NCBI GenBank assembly: GCA_964468205.1
Contig: CAYXVG010000029.1
Coordinates: 20,720 to 84,719, forward strand
Length of the DNA stretch: 64,000 nucleotides
From: CAWELS01 sp964468205
Lineage (GTDB): Bacteria; Acidobacteriota; Terriglobia; Bryobacterales; Bryobacteraceae
Direction: 5' to 3'
Shown here: in pieces, positions 25,939 to 34,610 of the stretch
How positions within the stretch are numbered: position 1 is the stretch's first letter
How the letters are laid out: each line of letters opens with the position of its first letter
The notes under the pieces: model-generated
Told to the model about the DNA's origin: nothing
What the model saw: only the letters and a program-made list of their open reading frames with translations
Databases searched by the model: none
Made by a program: the position numbers and the translations under genes

Positions 25939-26718
25939 ATGTTCGAAGAGTCGCTTGTCCGGTCCGCCGGCGGGGCGCGCAATCCCCTCGCCTTTGCCGC
26001 TTCCGTGGTTTTGCAGGTGTCATTGATTGGTCTGCTGGCCGTCGGTCCCCTGTTGTCCACCTCCGAGACGCCGTCCGTTTGGCTCAGCGGGATTCTCCGT
26101 GCCCCATCCGTGCCAACCTCCCCGCCTGCAAAGCCTGGTCAAGATGTGTCCGCCGGCGCCACGGAGGTGGCGCCCCGCCAATTTCAGGAGGAGAGGCTGT
26201 TGCGGCCCAGTGAGATCCCGAAGGAAGTCGCGTTGATCGCTGATACGGATCAGCCGCCGGCCCTCTTCACCGGCCGGGGTGCGACGGCTGGATCCGGGCC
26301 GCCGGAGGGAATGCAAGGAATCATCATCGGGGCCATTCCCGGTGACTCTGGTTCGATCCCGCTACCTCCCCCAGTGCCTCTCCCGCCAGCGAACCAGATG
26401 CTCGAACAGCCCAGTGAGCCGGAGACGCCAAGATTGATTCGGGTGGGAGGCAAGGTGAAGCCGCCGGTGCTCCTCACAAGCGTGGAGCCGGTCTACCCGA
26501 GACTGGCACTTCAGATGAGAGCGTCCGGGACTGTCCGTCTCGAATGCATAATTGGCGTGGATGGCCGGCTAGCCAGCATTCGCGTGGTATCGGGACACCC
26601 CCTGCTGGCGCAGGCCGCCCTCGAGGCTGTCCGCCAGTGGCGTTACCAGCCGACCACCCTGAACGGAGAGCCGGTCCAGGTGGCGATGCGGGTGCGGGTG
26701 ACCTTTCGGCCGCGATAG
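25939..26718 (+). CDS. TonB-family energy transducer
   Basis: The 259-residue protein has a short cytoplasmic N-terminus and one transmembrane helix (about residues 17-37: AFAASVVLQVSLIGLLAVGP). A proline-rich periplasmic linker (PPPVPLPPANQ) follows, then a C-terminal TonB domain from about residue 170 (VEPVYPRLALQMRASGTVRL, then AVRQWRYQPTTLNGEPV). It would pass proton-motive energy from ExbBD to TonB-dependent receptors such as the one at 40341-43772. No exbB or exbD gene is in the window. GGAAGGGA precedes the ATG. Confidence 0.88.
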   Translation: MFEESLVRSAGGARNPLAFAASVVLQVSLIGLLAVGPLLSTSETPSVWLSGILRAPSVPTSPPAKPGQDVSAGATEVAPRQFQEERLLRPSEIPKEVALIADTDQPPALFTGRGATAGSGPPEGMQGIIIGAIPGDSGSIPLPPPVPLPPANQMLEQPSEPETPRLIRVGGKVKPPVLLTSVEPVYPRLALQMRASGTVRLECIIGVDGRLASIRVVSGHPLLAQAALEAVRQWRYQPTTLNGEPVQVAMRVRVTFRPR

Positions 26719-26768
26719 CCGCGCCCTGTCACGCCCCGCCGCCGGTGTATACTACGGTTTCTCCGGGA

Positions 26769-27995
26769 ATGAACCTGCTACTCGCGGCGAACTGTTTTCC
26801 CCCCGTTGTGGGCGGAGCCTCGGTCGTCTACGAAAACCTTTGCCGCGTGCTCCAAAAAGAGATCTCGGTCCTCACGGCCTGGCGCCATTCGGGATCCGGT
26901 CAGGAGATTGCGGGTTGGCGCGAGACCGATGCATCGCTTCCATGCGAGGTGAGGCGCATCGAAGCGATGCGCACGGCTCCCGTCCGGCGCGCCGGAGTAT
27001 GGAGCCGCGCCGGCGGATGGCTCGCGGAGAGGCGGTTGCGCGGCCGGGTGCTGGCCGCCGCCCGAAGGATGGTTGTGGAGTTGCAGCCCAATGCGTTCTG
27101 CGTTGGGGATCTGTATTCTCTATCCTGGTTAGGCCTCGCGCTCCGGCGGGAATACGGCCTCCCGCTGATCGTCTATGCTCACGGAGATGATGTCTCGAGG
27201 TGGACCACTTCCCGGCTTTACTCGCGCGAGGCTCGGAACGCCATCGGAAGCGGAGAGGCGGTCATCGCCGTCAGCTCTTTTGCCAAAAGGAGGCTGGTCG
27301 AGTTTGGAGCCCTGGAGGACCGTGTGCGGGTTCTCACCAACGGCGTCGACGCCGAAAGGTTCCGGCCGGCTCCGCGAGACGAGAAACTTCTCGCCCGCCA
27401 CGGTGCGGCGGATCAGAAGGTGTTGCTTACCGTTACACGGCTCGAGGAGCGCAAGGGAGTGGATATCGCTCTGCGCGCGTTGCCCAGAATCCTCGAGGTC
27501 GAACCGGAAACACACTATCTCATTGTGGGCGACGGCTCGCAGCGAACACGGCTTGAACGGCTTACGGCCGAACTCGGCCTGGGCGGGCGGGTTACTTTTC
27601 TTGGCGCACTCCCGCACGAGTCCCCCGAACTTCTGGGTTACTACCAGAGCTGCGACCTGTTTCTGATGCCGAACCGGCAACTGAGCAGCGGTGAGGCTGA
27701 GGGATTCGGGTTGGTATTCATGGAAGCGAGCGCCTGTGGAAAGCCAGTCATCGGCGGCCGGTCCGGAGGAGCGGTGGATGCGGTGCGGGACGGGGTCACG
27801 GGCCTTTTGGTGGACGGCTCCGCTCCGGAGGAGGTGGCCAATGCCGCACTCCGGATACTCGGCGATGCCAGGCTGGCGGGGCGATTTGGCGAGAGTGGCC
27901 GGACGGCCGCCGAACAGGCGAGTTGGCCCCGCAAGGTAATGGAATTCCGTGAGATCTGCGAGGACGCGATTCGACTTGCGCGGCCGGTGCATTAA
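26769..27995 (+). CDS. Family 4 glycosyltransferase
   Basis: A 408-residue GT-B fold enzyme of the GT4 type. The N-terminal domain begins MNLLLAANCFPPVVGGASVV, and the C-terminal nucleotide-sugar domain contains VTRLEERKGVDIALRALP and the EX7E-type EGFGLVFMEASACGKPVIGG (around residues 309-328). Such enzymes are cytosolic or membrane-peripheral and build lipid-linked sugars or polysaccharide. No polysaccharide cluster surrounds it, so the acceptor is unknown. ATG 26769 was chosen because it gives the standard GT4 N-terminus, although the frame opens further upstream within the tonB-like gene. Confidence 0.9.
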   Translation: MNLLLAANCFPPVVGGASVVYENLCRVLQKEISVLTAWRHSGSGQEIAGWRETDASLPCEVRRIEAMRTAPVRRAGVWSRAGGWLAERRLRGRVLAAARRMVVELQPNAFCVGDLYSLSWLGLALRREYGLPLIVYAHGDDVSRWTTSRLYSREARNAIGSGEAVIAVSSFAKRRLVEFGALEDRVRVLTNGVDAERFRPAPRDEKLLARHGAADQKVLLTVTRLEERKGVDIALRALPRILEVEPETHYLIVGDGSQRTRLERLTAELGLGGRVTFLGALPHESPELLGYYQSCDLFLMPNRQLSSGEAEGFGLVFMEASACGKPVIGGRSGGAVDAVRDGVTGLLVDGSAPEEVANAALRILGDARLAGRFGESGRTAAEQASWPRKVMEFREICEDAIRLARPVH

Positions 27996-28030
27996 CAGAT
28001 GGCCGGCGAACAGGTCGCGGGAAAAGTGTG

Positions 28031-28050
28031 CCGGCGGTCAAGGCCGCCGG
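28031..28050. terminator. Stem-loop between convergent genes
   Basis: CCGGCGG and CCGCCGG form a 7-bp perfect stem with a 6-nt loop in the short gap between the glycosyltransferase and the opposing ABC ATPase gene. There is no T-run; its position suggests a bidirectional transcription end. Confidence 0.5.
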
Positions 28051-28062
28051 GCGAGCGTACAC

Positions 28063-28800
28063 CTAGCGAATTCGTTCGTCGCGATCGAGCTTGCCGTCGC
28101 GAATATGCAGCACGCGATGCGCGTGCATGGCGATATCGTGCTCGTGGGTGACGAGAATGATCGTATTGCCGGCCTGATGGAGCCGATCGAACAGCGCCAT
28201 GATTTCCGTGCCGGTCGCCGAATCGAGGTTTCCGGTTGGTTCATCGGCGAGCAGAATCGATGGGTCATTAACCAGAGCTCGGGCGACCGCCACGCGCTGG
28301 CGCTGTCCACCGGAGAGTTCGCTCGGCTTGTGGTGCATGCGCTGTTCGAGGTCCACCTGCTGAAGCGCCGTCTGCGCCTTCTCTTCCCGGACGGCGGAGG
28401 GAATCCCGGCGTAGATCAGGGGCAGCTCCACGTTGTGGAGCGCCGAGGCCCGGGGCAGCAGGTTGAAAGTCTGGAAAACGAAGCCGATCTCCTTGTTGCG
28501 GATCCGGGCAAGCTCATCGTCATCCATGTCGCTGACCAGCCGCCCGGAGATGTAGTACTCGCCTGAAGTGGGTGTATCGAGGCAGCCAATCAGGTTCATC
28601 AGCGTCGATTTCCCCGAACCGGACGGGCCCATAATGGCCACATACTCGCCCTTCTGTATCTGGACCTCCACCCCGTCAACGGCATGAATCTCCTGATCAC
28701 CCATCACGTAGGTTTTACGCAATTTGTAGGTCTGGATGACGACTCCGTCTCGCTTGAGCTGTTCTCCTCGGTCGGTCAACGTTCCGGCTGCTTCTGCCAT
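28063..28800 (-). CDS. ABC transporter ATP-binding protein, MacB/LolD type
   Basis: The 245-residue ATPase has a Walker A GPSGSGKST, the ABC signature LSGGQRQRVAVARAL, a Walker B ILLADEPTGNLD and the H-loop VTHEHDI. The TYKLRKTYVMGDQEIHAVDGV start and the overall pattern match the MacB/LolD/FtsE class, which powers FtsX-like permeases that move lipoproteins or drugs, or act mechanically. AGAGG precedes the ATG. It follows the adaptor gene by 58 nt on the same strand. No permease gene is next to either, so the membrane partner must be encoded elsewhere. Confidence 0.93.
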   Translation of the reverse strand: MAEAAGTLTDRGEQLKRDGVVIQTYKLRKTYVMGDQEIHAVDGVEVQIQKGEYVAIMGPSGSGKSTLMNLIGCLDTPTSGEYYISGRLVSDMDDDELARIRNKEIGFVFQTFNLLPRASALHNVELPLIYAGIPSAVREEKAQTALQQVDLEQRMHHKPSELSGGQRQRVAVARALVNDPSILLADEPTGNLDSATGTEIMALFDRLHQAGNTIILVTHEHDIAMHAHRVLHIRDGKLDRDERIR

Positions 28801-28858
28801 AAATTACCTCTGCTTCTCTATTAGGCGTTATGGGGCTGTGAGGGTGTTACACCCGCGC

Positions 28859-30283
28859 TCATGAATCGGCGGCGCCCTTTTTGTTGTCAATCTTAACCCT
28901 GGCCTCATTCCGGATCGTACGAATCACCTTGTAGCTCCCGGTGATAATTTCCTCGCCATCGGAGAGCCCGTCCAGCACTTCGATGTCCGTGGCCCCAGTG
29001 ATCCCGGTTCTAACCTCATGGAATACGGCCTTCTCGCCTTCGATGGCAAACACGCCCTGCAACTCTTTCTTACGTTCCTCCTCGCTCAATTGTTCCACCG
29101 CATTCGCGTCTTCGCCGTTTCCGTTTTCGGCCGCTGCCAGAAGATCGCCCTTTTGCCGGACAGTCAGAGCCTGGATTGGGATGCTCAGAACATTCTGCCG
29201 GGTCGCCGTCGTGATCTTGGCAGTGCAGGAGAGCCCTGGGCGGATCTCCGCGGGCGGATTCTCGAGCGCGATTACCACTTTGAAATCCTTGGCTTCCTGG
29301 CTCGATACCGCACTCTGCGATGCAGCCAAGCCGGTGGACCGGAGGATCGCCGTGTTACCGATCTCGATCACGCGGCCTTCAAATGTCTTGTCGGGCATGG
29401 CGTCGATCGAGATGCCGGCGGTTTGGCCCAACTCGACGTTCACGATGTCGGTCTCGTCCACCTTAACTTCGGCGGTGATCAAGGACATGTCGGCGATGGT
29501 CATGATCAGACTGGCAGGCGAGTTCTGAATGCCGGGCACCACCGTCTCACCAACCCTAACCGGGAGATTCGTGACCACGCCATCAATGGGGGCGGTGGCG
29601 AAGGTGCGCTGCAACTGATCGCTTGCCTGGGTGAGATTGGCATTGGCAAGGGCAACGCGCTTCTCTGCCGCCGCGAGTTGGGAAGCGACTTGCGCGCGCT
29701 GCGCCTGGGCCTGCATCTTACGCGCCTCCGCCTCGCGAAGAGCGGCGGAGAAGGCGTCGAAATCGGCCTTGCGCTGGTCGAACTCCTGCTGGGCGATCAG
29801 CCTCTCCTCGCTCAACTGTCTGGCGCGGTCGAAGCTGATGCGCGCGCGCTCGAGTTCGGCGGCGGCGCGTTCAGCGGAAGCTTGTACCGTACGCAAATTC
29901 TCGTCCGCTGCCCTGAGGGACGCCTCGGCCGCCGCTACATCGGCCTCGGCTGAACTGAGTTGGGCGCGCTGGGCGGCCACCTGTGCTTCAGGTTGCACGG
30001 ATTCGAGCCGTGCCAGCAACTGGCCCTTCTTCACATCTTGGCCCTCGACGACATTGATACCGACGATCCGGGCCGGGCCCATCGTATTGGCCCCAATGTT
30101 GATGTAGTTCCTGGGTTTGATCTCACCCGAGGCGGTCACGATCGCGGTGAGATCCTGGCGAATCACCTTTCCGGTCTGGACGGTGACGACACCCTTCTTG
30201 CTATATTGAATTCCGCCAATCACGCCACCCGCGATTACCAGAAGAACGACAATTAGTATCAGGACTTTCCACTTGGTCTTCAC
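28859..30283 (-). CDS. HlyD/MacA-type periplasmic adaptor subunit
   Basis: The 474-residue protein has one N-terminal transmembrane helix (VLILIVVLLVIAGGVIGGI). A lipoyl/barrel-sandwich half follows (VIRQDLTAIVTASGEIKPRN), then a long Ala/Glu/Gln-rich coiled-coil hairpin (about residues 100-225), then beta-barrel and membrane-proximal domains. This is the MacA-like membrane fusion layout linking an inner-membrane ABC pump to an outer-membrane channel. The GTG at 30283 follows GAGGAG by 4 nt and gives a short basic N-terminus; a GTG 15 codons upstream is less likely. It is the first gene of a pair with the MacB/LolD-type ATPase. Confidence 0.92.
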   Translation of the reverse strand: MKTKWKVLILIVVLLVIAGGVIGGIQYSKKGVVTVQTGKVIRQDLTAIVTASGEIKPRNYINIGANTMGPARIVGINVVEGQDVKKGQLLARLESVQPEAQVAAQRAQLSSAEADVAAAEASLRAADENLRTVQASAERAAAELERARISFDRARQLSEERLIAQQEFDQRKADFDAFSAALREAEARKMQAQAQRAQVASQLAAAEKRVALANANLTQASDQLQRTFATAPIDGVVTNLPVRVGETVVPGIQNSPASLIMTIADMSLITAEVKVDETDIVNVELGQTAGISIDAMPDKTFEGRVIEIGNTAILRSTGLAASQSAVSSQEAKDFKVVIALENPPAEIRPGLSCTAKITTATRQNVLSIPIQALTVRQKGDLLAAAENGNGEDANAVEQLSEEERKKELQGVFAIEGEKAVFHEVRTGITGATDIEVLDGLSDGEEIITGSYKVIRTIRNEARVKIDNKKGAADS

Positions 30284-30497
30284 ATGACTCCTCAAAATCG
30301 GATGACCGGGTTCGGCCACCGTATCCACAAATTCATCCTAGCACGCACCTTTTTAGCCTCCTTGAACCGGGGCTACCGTCTTTACGCGCGGCGGGCGAAT
30401 TTCTTGGCAAAATGAGCGGGTTATCGTGCCGGGCAGCGGGCCAGAAGGGCTACCATGCTTGCCAGTGGCGGATTCGGCGGGCTGCTAGACTCCAGAT

Positions 30498-31295
30498 ATG
30501 GCGCAACGGATTCTGGCTATTCATGCGCATCCGGACGATTGTGAGATTCTGGCCGGCGGCACACTCGCGCTTCTCTCCGCCGAGGGCCATGCCATTACCA
30601 TCTGTACGCTCACTCCTGGCGACTGCGGCGCCGTCAATCAGCCTCCCGAAGTGATTGCCCGCATCCGGCGGGCCGAGGCAAAGGCTGCCGCCGACTTGCT
30701 TGGCGCGGACTACGTTTGCGCCGGCTTCCGCGACCTGAACGTATTCAGCGACAACCCCTCCCGGCGCCGCGTGTGCGCCGTTCTTCGCGCCGCCCGTCCG
30801 AATATCGTGCTCACGGCGTCACCAGTCGACTACATGTGCGACCACGAGGCGGCCAGCGAACTTGTCCGCGATGCCTGCTTCGGATCGCCGGCTCCGAACT
30901 ACGACACCTCCGACTACGGAAACGCGCCGCCGCTCCCGGCCATTCCGCACCTCTACTTCATGGATCCGATTGCTGGAGCCGACCGCGCCAACCGGCCCGT
31001 GGTTCCGGACTTCCTGGTGGATGTGACGGAGGTAATGGGGAAGAAGCGCGAGCTTCTGGCCTGCCACGAGTCACAGCGGGAATGGCTCCGGGCGCAGCAC
31101 GGCATCGACGAGTACCTCGACGCGATGGAGCGGTGGACGCAAGGCCGGGGGAAGATCGCCGGGGTGGCATATGCCGAGGGTTTCCGGCAGTACACCGGAC
31201 ACCCTTATCCCACGGCGCCAGCGCTACAGCAATTGCTGGGACGGTACTTGCGCACCGGAGGCGAGGCTGGCGCGCCCTCCGGCCCGGCGCACTGA
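30498..31295 (+). CDS. PIG-L (LmbE-like) family deacetylase
   Basis: The 265-residue protein carries the zinc-binding AHPDD motif near the N-terminus (LAIHAHPDDCEILAGGTLAL) and a later HEAAS that would give the third ligand. The family removes acetyl groups from GlcNAc-linked substrates, for example in bacillithiol or mycothiol synthesis or glycan processing. Nothing nearby identifies the thiol or glycan. The gene is divergent from the adaptor gene and ends 19 nt from the convergent enolase homologue. The product has no signal peptide. Confidence 0.9.
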   Translation: MAQRILAIHAHPDDCEILAGGTLALLSAEGHAITICTLTPGDCGAVNQPPEVIARIRRAEAKAAADLLGADYVCAGFRDLNVFSDNPSRRRVCAVLRAARPNIVLTASPVDYMCDHEAASELVRDACFGSPAPNYDTSDYGNAPPLPAIPHLYFMDPIAGADRANRPVVPDFLVDVTEVMGKKRELLACHESQREWLRAQHGIDEYLDAMERWTQGRGKIAGVAYAEGFRQYTGHPYPTAPALQQLLGRYLRTGGEAGAPSGPAH

Positions 31296-31314
31296 AGCTC
31301 GGGCCACCACTGCT

Positions 31315-32544
31315 TCATCCCCACCAAGGCTCGTCTGGCTTCATCTGGCCGCGGATGAAATCCATGTCGAGATCGAGACCGAGGCCCGGTAGCTCCGGTA
31401 CCTGCAGTTGTCCGTTCTTCACCTCGTAGGCCGGTGTCGCCATCATCTGCTCGGGCAGGCGCTCCGGCCGGCCGAGGGCGCTCTCGGTCTTGTAGAAATT
31501 GTGGATGGCCCGGGCGAAGTGGCCGCTTGCAGCGCATAGGACGATTGTGCCCACGTTGTGCAGCGCTACCGGTGTCCGCGTCAAGGCCGCGTAATCGGCG
31601 ATCTTCTTGACTCCGGTGAATCCGCCGGCAAAAGCAAGGTCGGGATGCACGATGTCGGCTGCCTGGTGGTCGAGGAAAGGGCGGAATCCCGACACCATCT
31701 CCAGCTTCTCGCCGGTGAGGATCGGCACTCGTGTCGCTCGTTTGAGCGCCATCCATCCCTCGGAAAAGGGGACGTTGAGCGCGTCTTCGTAAAACAGCGG
31801 ATTCATCGGCTCAACGGCCTTGGCTACGGCGATCGCGCTGGGCGTATCGAATTCATTGTGGCAATGCACCGCGATGTCAATCTCATCGCCAACCCCCTCG
31901 CGCAGGTTCATGAAGGCGTTATGCACATTCCGGAGCTGCTGATTGCCCAGGGTGTTCGCGTAACGGGCGACGCGGACGCCGGCAATGCGGTCGATGCCGA
32001 TCTTGAAGGCGTTGAACTGTTCATCGGCGGAGCGGATTCTCGCGGCCCACTCGCGGCAGTTCGCCTTGTCGAGCGGGTCTTTCAAGCCGACGCCGTGGGA
32101 ATACATGGGAACCTCGTCGCGAAACGGTCCCCCCAGAAGCTTGTAGACCGGCATTCCGGTTACCTTTCCGGCAATGTCCCACAACGCCATGTCGATTCCG
32201 CTGATGGTCGGAATGTGCGCCATGTAGGTGTGCATGATCGTGGACATGTTATGGAAGTGCCGTTCGATGGAAAGCGGATCCTGCCCTTCGATCCGTGGCC
32301 GCATCGTTTCGATTCGCGCCCGCGCCATGGGGCCGCTCGAACCCGCTTCGCCATAACCCGTTACCCCGCCGTCAGTTTCGATCTTAATCAACGTGTTGTT
32401 GGCTCCAAAGCGCAACTGCATCGCCTTGATGCCGGTGATCTTGAGCTGCTTCTCGTACGGGGCGGCGATCGCCCGGTAACGGGCGAGCCAAGCGCCGGCC
32501 GGCACGGCGGCCGCGATCCGGAAAAGATCTCTTCGAGTTATCAT
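31315..32544 (-). CDS. Exported enolase-superfamily protein with an altered metal ligand
   Basis: The 409-residue mandelate racemase/muconate lactonizing enzyme homologue has a Tat-type leader (MITRRDLFRIAAAVPAGAW). The second and third metal ligands are visible as Glu in FYEDA and Glu in TGEKL, with a candidate acid/base His in VALHNVG. At the first metal position, where the paralogue at 15998-17266 has Asp (DLHFNYN), this protein reads HCHNEFD, putting His there. AGGAG precedes the ATG. Activity on sugar acids is the default guess, but the substitution makes it less certain. The gene is 120 nt upstream of nothing on its strand and faces the PIG-L gene convergently. Confidence 0.88.
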   Translation of the reverse strand: MITRRDLFRIAAAVPAGAWLARYRAIAAPYEKQLKITGIKAMQLRFGANNTLIKIETDGGVTGYGEAGSSGPMARARIETMRPRIEGQDPLSIERHFHNMSTIMHTYMAHIPTISGIDMALWDIAGKVTGMPVYKLLGGPFRDEVPMYSHGVGLKDPLDKANCREWAARIRSADEQFNAFKIGIDRIAGVRVARYANTLGNQQLRNVHNAFMNLREGVGDEIDIAVHCHNEFDTPSAIAVAKAVEPMNPLFYEDALNVPFSEGWMALKRATRVPILTGEKLEMVSGFRPFLDHQAADIVHPDLAFAGGFTGVKKIADYAALTRTPVALHNVGTIVLCAASGHFARAIHNFYKTESALGRPERLPEQMMATPAYEVKNGQLQVPELPGLGLDLDMDFIRGQMKPDEPWWG

Positions 32545-32664
32545 GTCGATACTCCTGTCGTCATATCCTAACGTTTGTCCCGTTCGACTGGCGGCAGGTC
32601 ATCCCGCCTCAGTCCTGTCAAGAGACGTCGAGCCGGGCGCCCGCCCCAGCCTGTCAAGCGCCGT

Positions 32665-33123
32665 CTAGCTGACCGTCACTTCTTCCATCCAGATTCCGTG
32701 AATGTTACATCTCTCATGCGCCACCAGCTTCGCCGGGACCGAGGACAGCTCGAAGGTTGCCACGGCTTTCTCCGCTCTGGCCTGGAACTCCTGCTGTCCC
32801 AGAACGTTACCTTCGCCATCCATGAGCTTGATCCACTCGATGTAGTGCGGTATCTCCGCATCCATCACATGATTAACGGTCACGGTCACCTTCAATCCGC
32901 CATCGGTCTTTTCGTACTCGATCACCGGGACGTGGCCCGACTCCTTGCCCTCCCATGCGCCGGGATCGTCCTTCGTGAACACCGGCTCCTCCGCCTTCGA
33001 AGGGGCTTCCGCGGCCTCTTCCGTGGCCGCCGGCTCCTGGCCGGCCTTACAACCACTGAAGAGAACGGCAATGGAGCCGCCCGCCATCCCCGCCAAGAAC
33101 GCCAGAAAACGATTCCGTGTCAT
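32665..33123 (-). CDS. Exported superoxide-reductase-like (desulfoferrodoxin C-terminal domain) lipoprotein
   Basis: The 152-residue protein starts with a basic, hydrophobic leader and a possible lipobox ending at Cys25 (AVLFSGC). An acidic Ala/Glu linker follows, then a domain resembling neelaredoxin/superoxide reductase: HVPVIE (His64), NHVMDAEIPHYIEWIKLMD (His85, His93) and ERCNIHGIW (Cys139, His142). These supply the four His and one Cys of the Fe(His)4Cys centre that reduces superoxide without making oxygen. The EKH seen in classical enzymes is replaced by SGH, and the His85-His93 spacing is 8 rather than 6. Known superoxide reductases are mostly cytosolic, so the lipoprotein form is unusual. 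GAGGGAC precedes the ATG. Confidence 0.82.
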   Translation of the reverse strand: MTRNRFLAFLAGMAGGSIAVLFSGCKAGQEPAATEEAAEAPSKAEEPVFTKDDPGAWEGKESGHVPVIEYEKTDGGLKVTVTVNHVMDAEIPHYIEWIKLMDGEGNVLGQQEFQARAEKAVATFELSSVPAKLVAHERCNIHGIWMEEVTVS

Positions 33124-33246
33124 ATGTTGTCCCTCACTCCGTTTCAGATCTGGAAATAGGATTTGATATCCGTTCGCAATTCTACTCCAGATGGCAGCCG
33201 CGGGAAAGGCCGCTTTTCGGCTCCATTACAGAGAAGACCGCCGGCC

Positions 33247-34548
33247 TCACACCGCGCGGCGGACCGTGGTTTCGCTGGAGCGCGGCTCGTGCTGGCTCCA
33301 AAAGTTGGCCAGCGTGGACGCCGCGATGTTCATCCAGGTTCCGAAGATCAGGGGCGCCAGCGCCGCGGCTTGGCTTTGCAGTACATCGTAGGCGAGCCCC
33401 ACGCCCAAGCCGGCGTTCTTCAGCCCGACTTCGATCGTGATGGCGCGGGTGTCCGCGTCAGTGAGGCGGAGCGCTTTCGAAGCTCCCCAACCAAGCAACA
33501 GCCCCAGCGTGTTGTGAGCGATGGTGGCGGCAAAGAGGGCTGGGCCGATGGTCAGCAGGTTCGGTTTGTTATGCGCGGCCACGATGACGATGTAGAGCAT
33601 GATGGAGGTGAGCGAGAGTTTCGGCAGCACCACCTCCATCCAGTCTTCGGGCCCGTTGTAGCTCGCCACCAGCATCTTGGTGAGCGAGACGGCGGCCACG
33701 GCCCAGGCCACCAGCACCAGGCCCGACTGCAGCGACTGCGCCACCGCCGGGAAGGGGACGAACACCAAAGCCAGCCCGCCCAGGAAGCAGAATGCGGCGA
33801 GGGCCATCAGGTTGGACGCAACCCGGAACCAAGCCAGGTTCCCGTACAGGATTTTGTTGCACATCAGCCCCGCGCCTACCGGCACGAAAATCATGTTCAC
33901 GATGCTGATCATCATTCCGAGCACGTTGACCTCGATCAGCTCTCCGGCCAGCAGCTTCATCAGCGGCGGAGTGACGAACGGGGACATGATGGTCGCCAGA
34001 GTGGTGATGCTCATCGAGAGCACGAGATTCCCCTTGGCCAGGTACGTCATCACGTTCGACGCCACGCCGCCGGGGCAGACGCCGATCAGGATGACGCCGG
34101 CCGCTACCTCCGCCGGGAACCGGTAGACGTTGATGATGATGACCGCGGCGAGGGGCATCAGAACATAGACAAGCGCCGTGCCGAGAAAAATCTTCAGCGG
34201 ATTGCGGAACTCGCGGGCGAAGTCGCCCAGGTTGAGCTTCGTGCCCATCCCGAACATGATGAGCTGGATCGACGGTACGATCAGGACCTTCGTGTCGAAT
34301 CCCCAGTCGGTGAAGATCTCCGGGTAGAAGAGGGCGAAGGCGACCCAGGCGAAGATCTGAAAGGTGAAGGACAGGCCCTTCAGTTTCGCGGTGAAGCTGA
34401 CGCAGTACGCGAAGGCGTAGAACATCAGGAAAAGCACCAGCCCCGAAACGGGCAAGCCGGCGTTTCCCGATGCGGCCAGCAACGTCTCGGCAATCAGGAG
34501 AAGCGCCGCGATGCCCAAGTACATCCGGCTGCTGCTTTGTTCGGTCAT
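33247..34548 (-). CDS. Bile acid:sodium symporter (BASS) family transporter
   Basis: A 433-residue inner-membrane protein with about 10 predicted helices. BASS-like features are SIQLIMFGMGTKLNLGDFAR and the CPGGVASNVMTYLAKGNLVLS loop, which corresponds to the sodium-binding crossover region. Bacterial members move organic acids with sodium (pyruvate, pantoate, bile acids). The name does not show the real substrate. A GGGGGG run precedes the ATG. It lies in a same-strand group with the Gfo/Idh/MocA gene upstream (62-nt gap) and the superoxide-reductase-like gene downstream, so it may import a product of that oxidoreductase. Confidence 0.9.
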   Translation of the reverse strand: MTEQSSSRMYLGIAALLLIAETLLAASGNAGLPVSGLVLFLMFYAFAYCVSFTAKLKGLSFTFQIFAWVAFALFYPEIFTDWGFDTKVLIVPSIQLIMFGMGTKLNLGDFAREFRNPLKIFLGTALVYVLMPLAAVIIINVYRFPAEVAAGVILIGVCPGGVASNVMTYLAKGNLVLSMSITTLATIMSPFVTPPLMKLLAGELIEVNVLGMMISIVNMIFVPVGAGLMCNKILYGNLAWFRVASNLMALAAFCFLGGLALVFVPFPAVAQSLQSGLVLVAWAVAAVSLTKMLVASYNGPEDWMEVVLPKLSLTSIMLYIVIVAAHNKPNLLTIGPALFAATIAHNTLGLLLGWGASKALRLTDADTRAITIEVGLKNAGLGVGLAYDVLQSQAAALAPLIFGTWMNIAASTLANFWSQHEPRSSETTVRRAV

Positions 34549-34610
34549 TGCACCCCCCTTGGCCTCAATGCTGAATCAGGCATGGTGTCGCGAACCCGTG
34601 TGGCCGGGGT

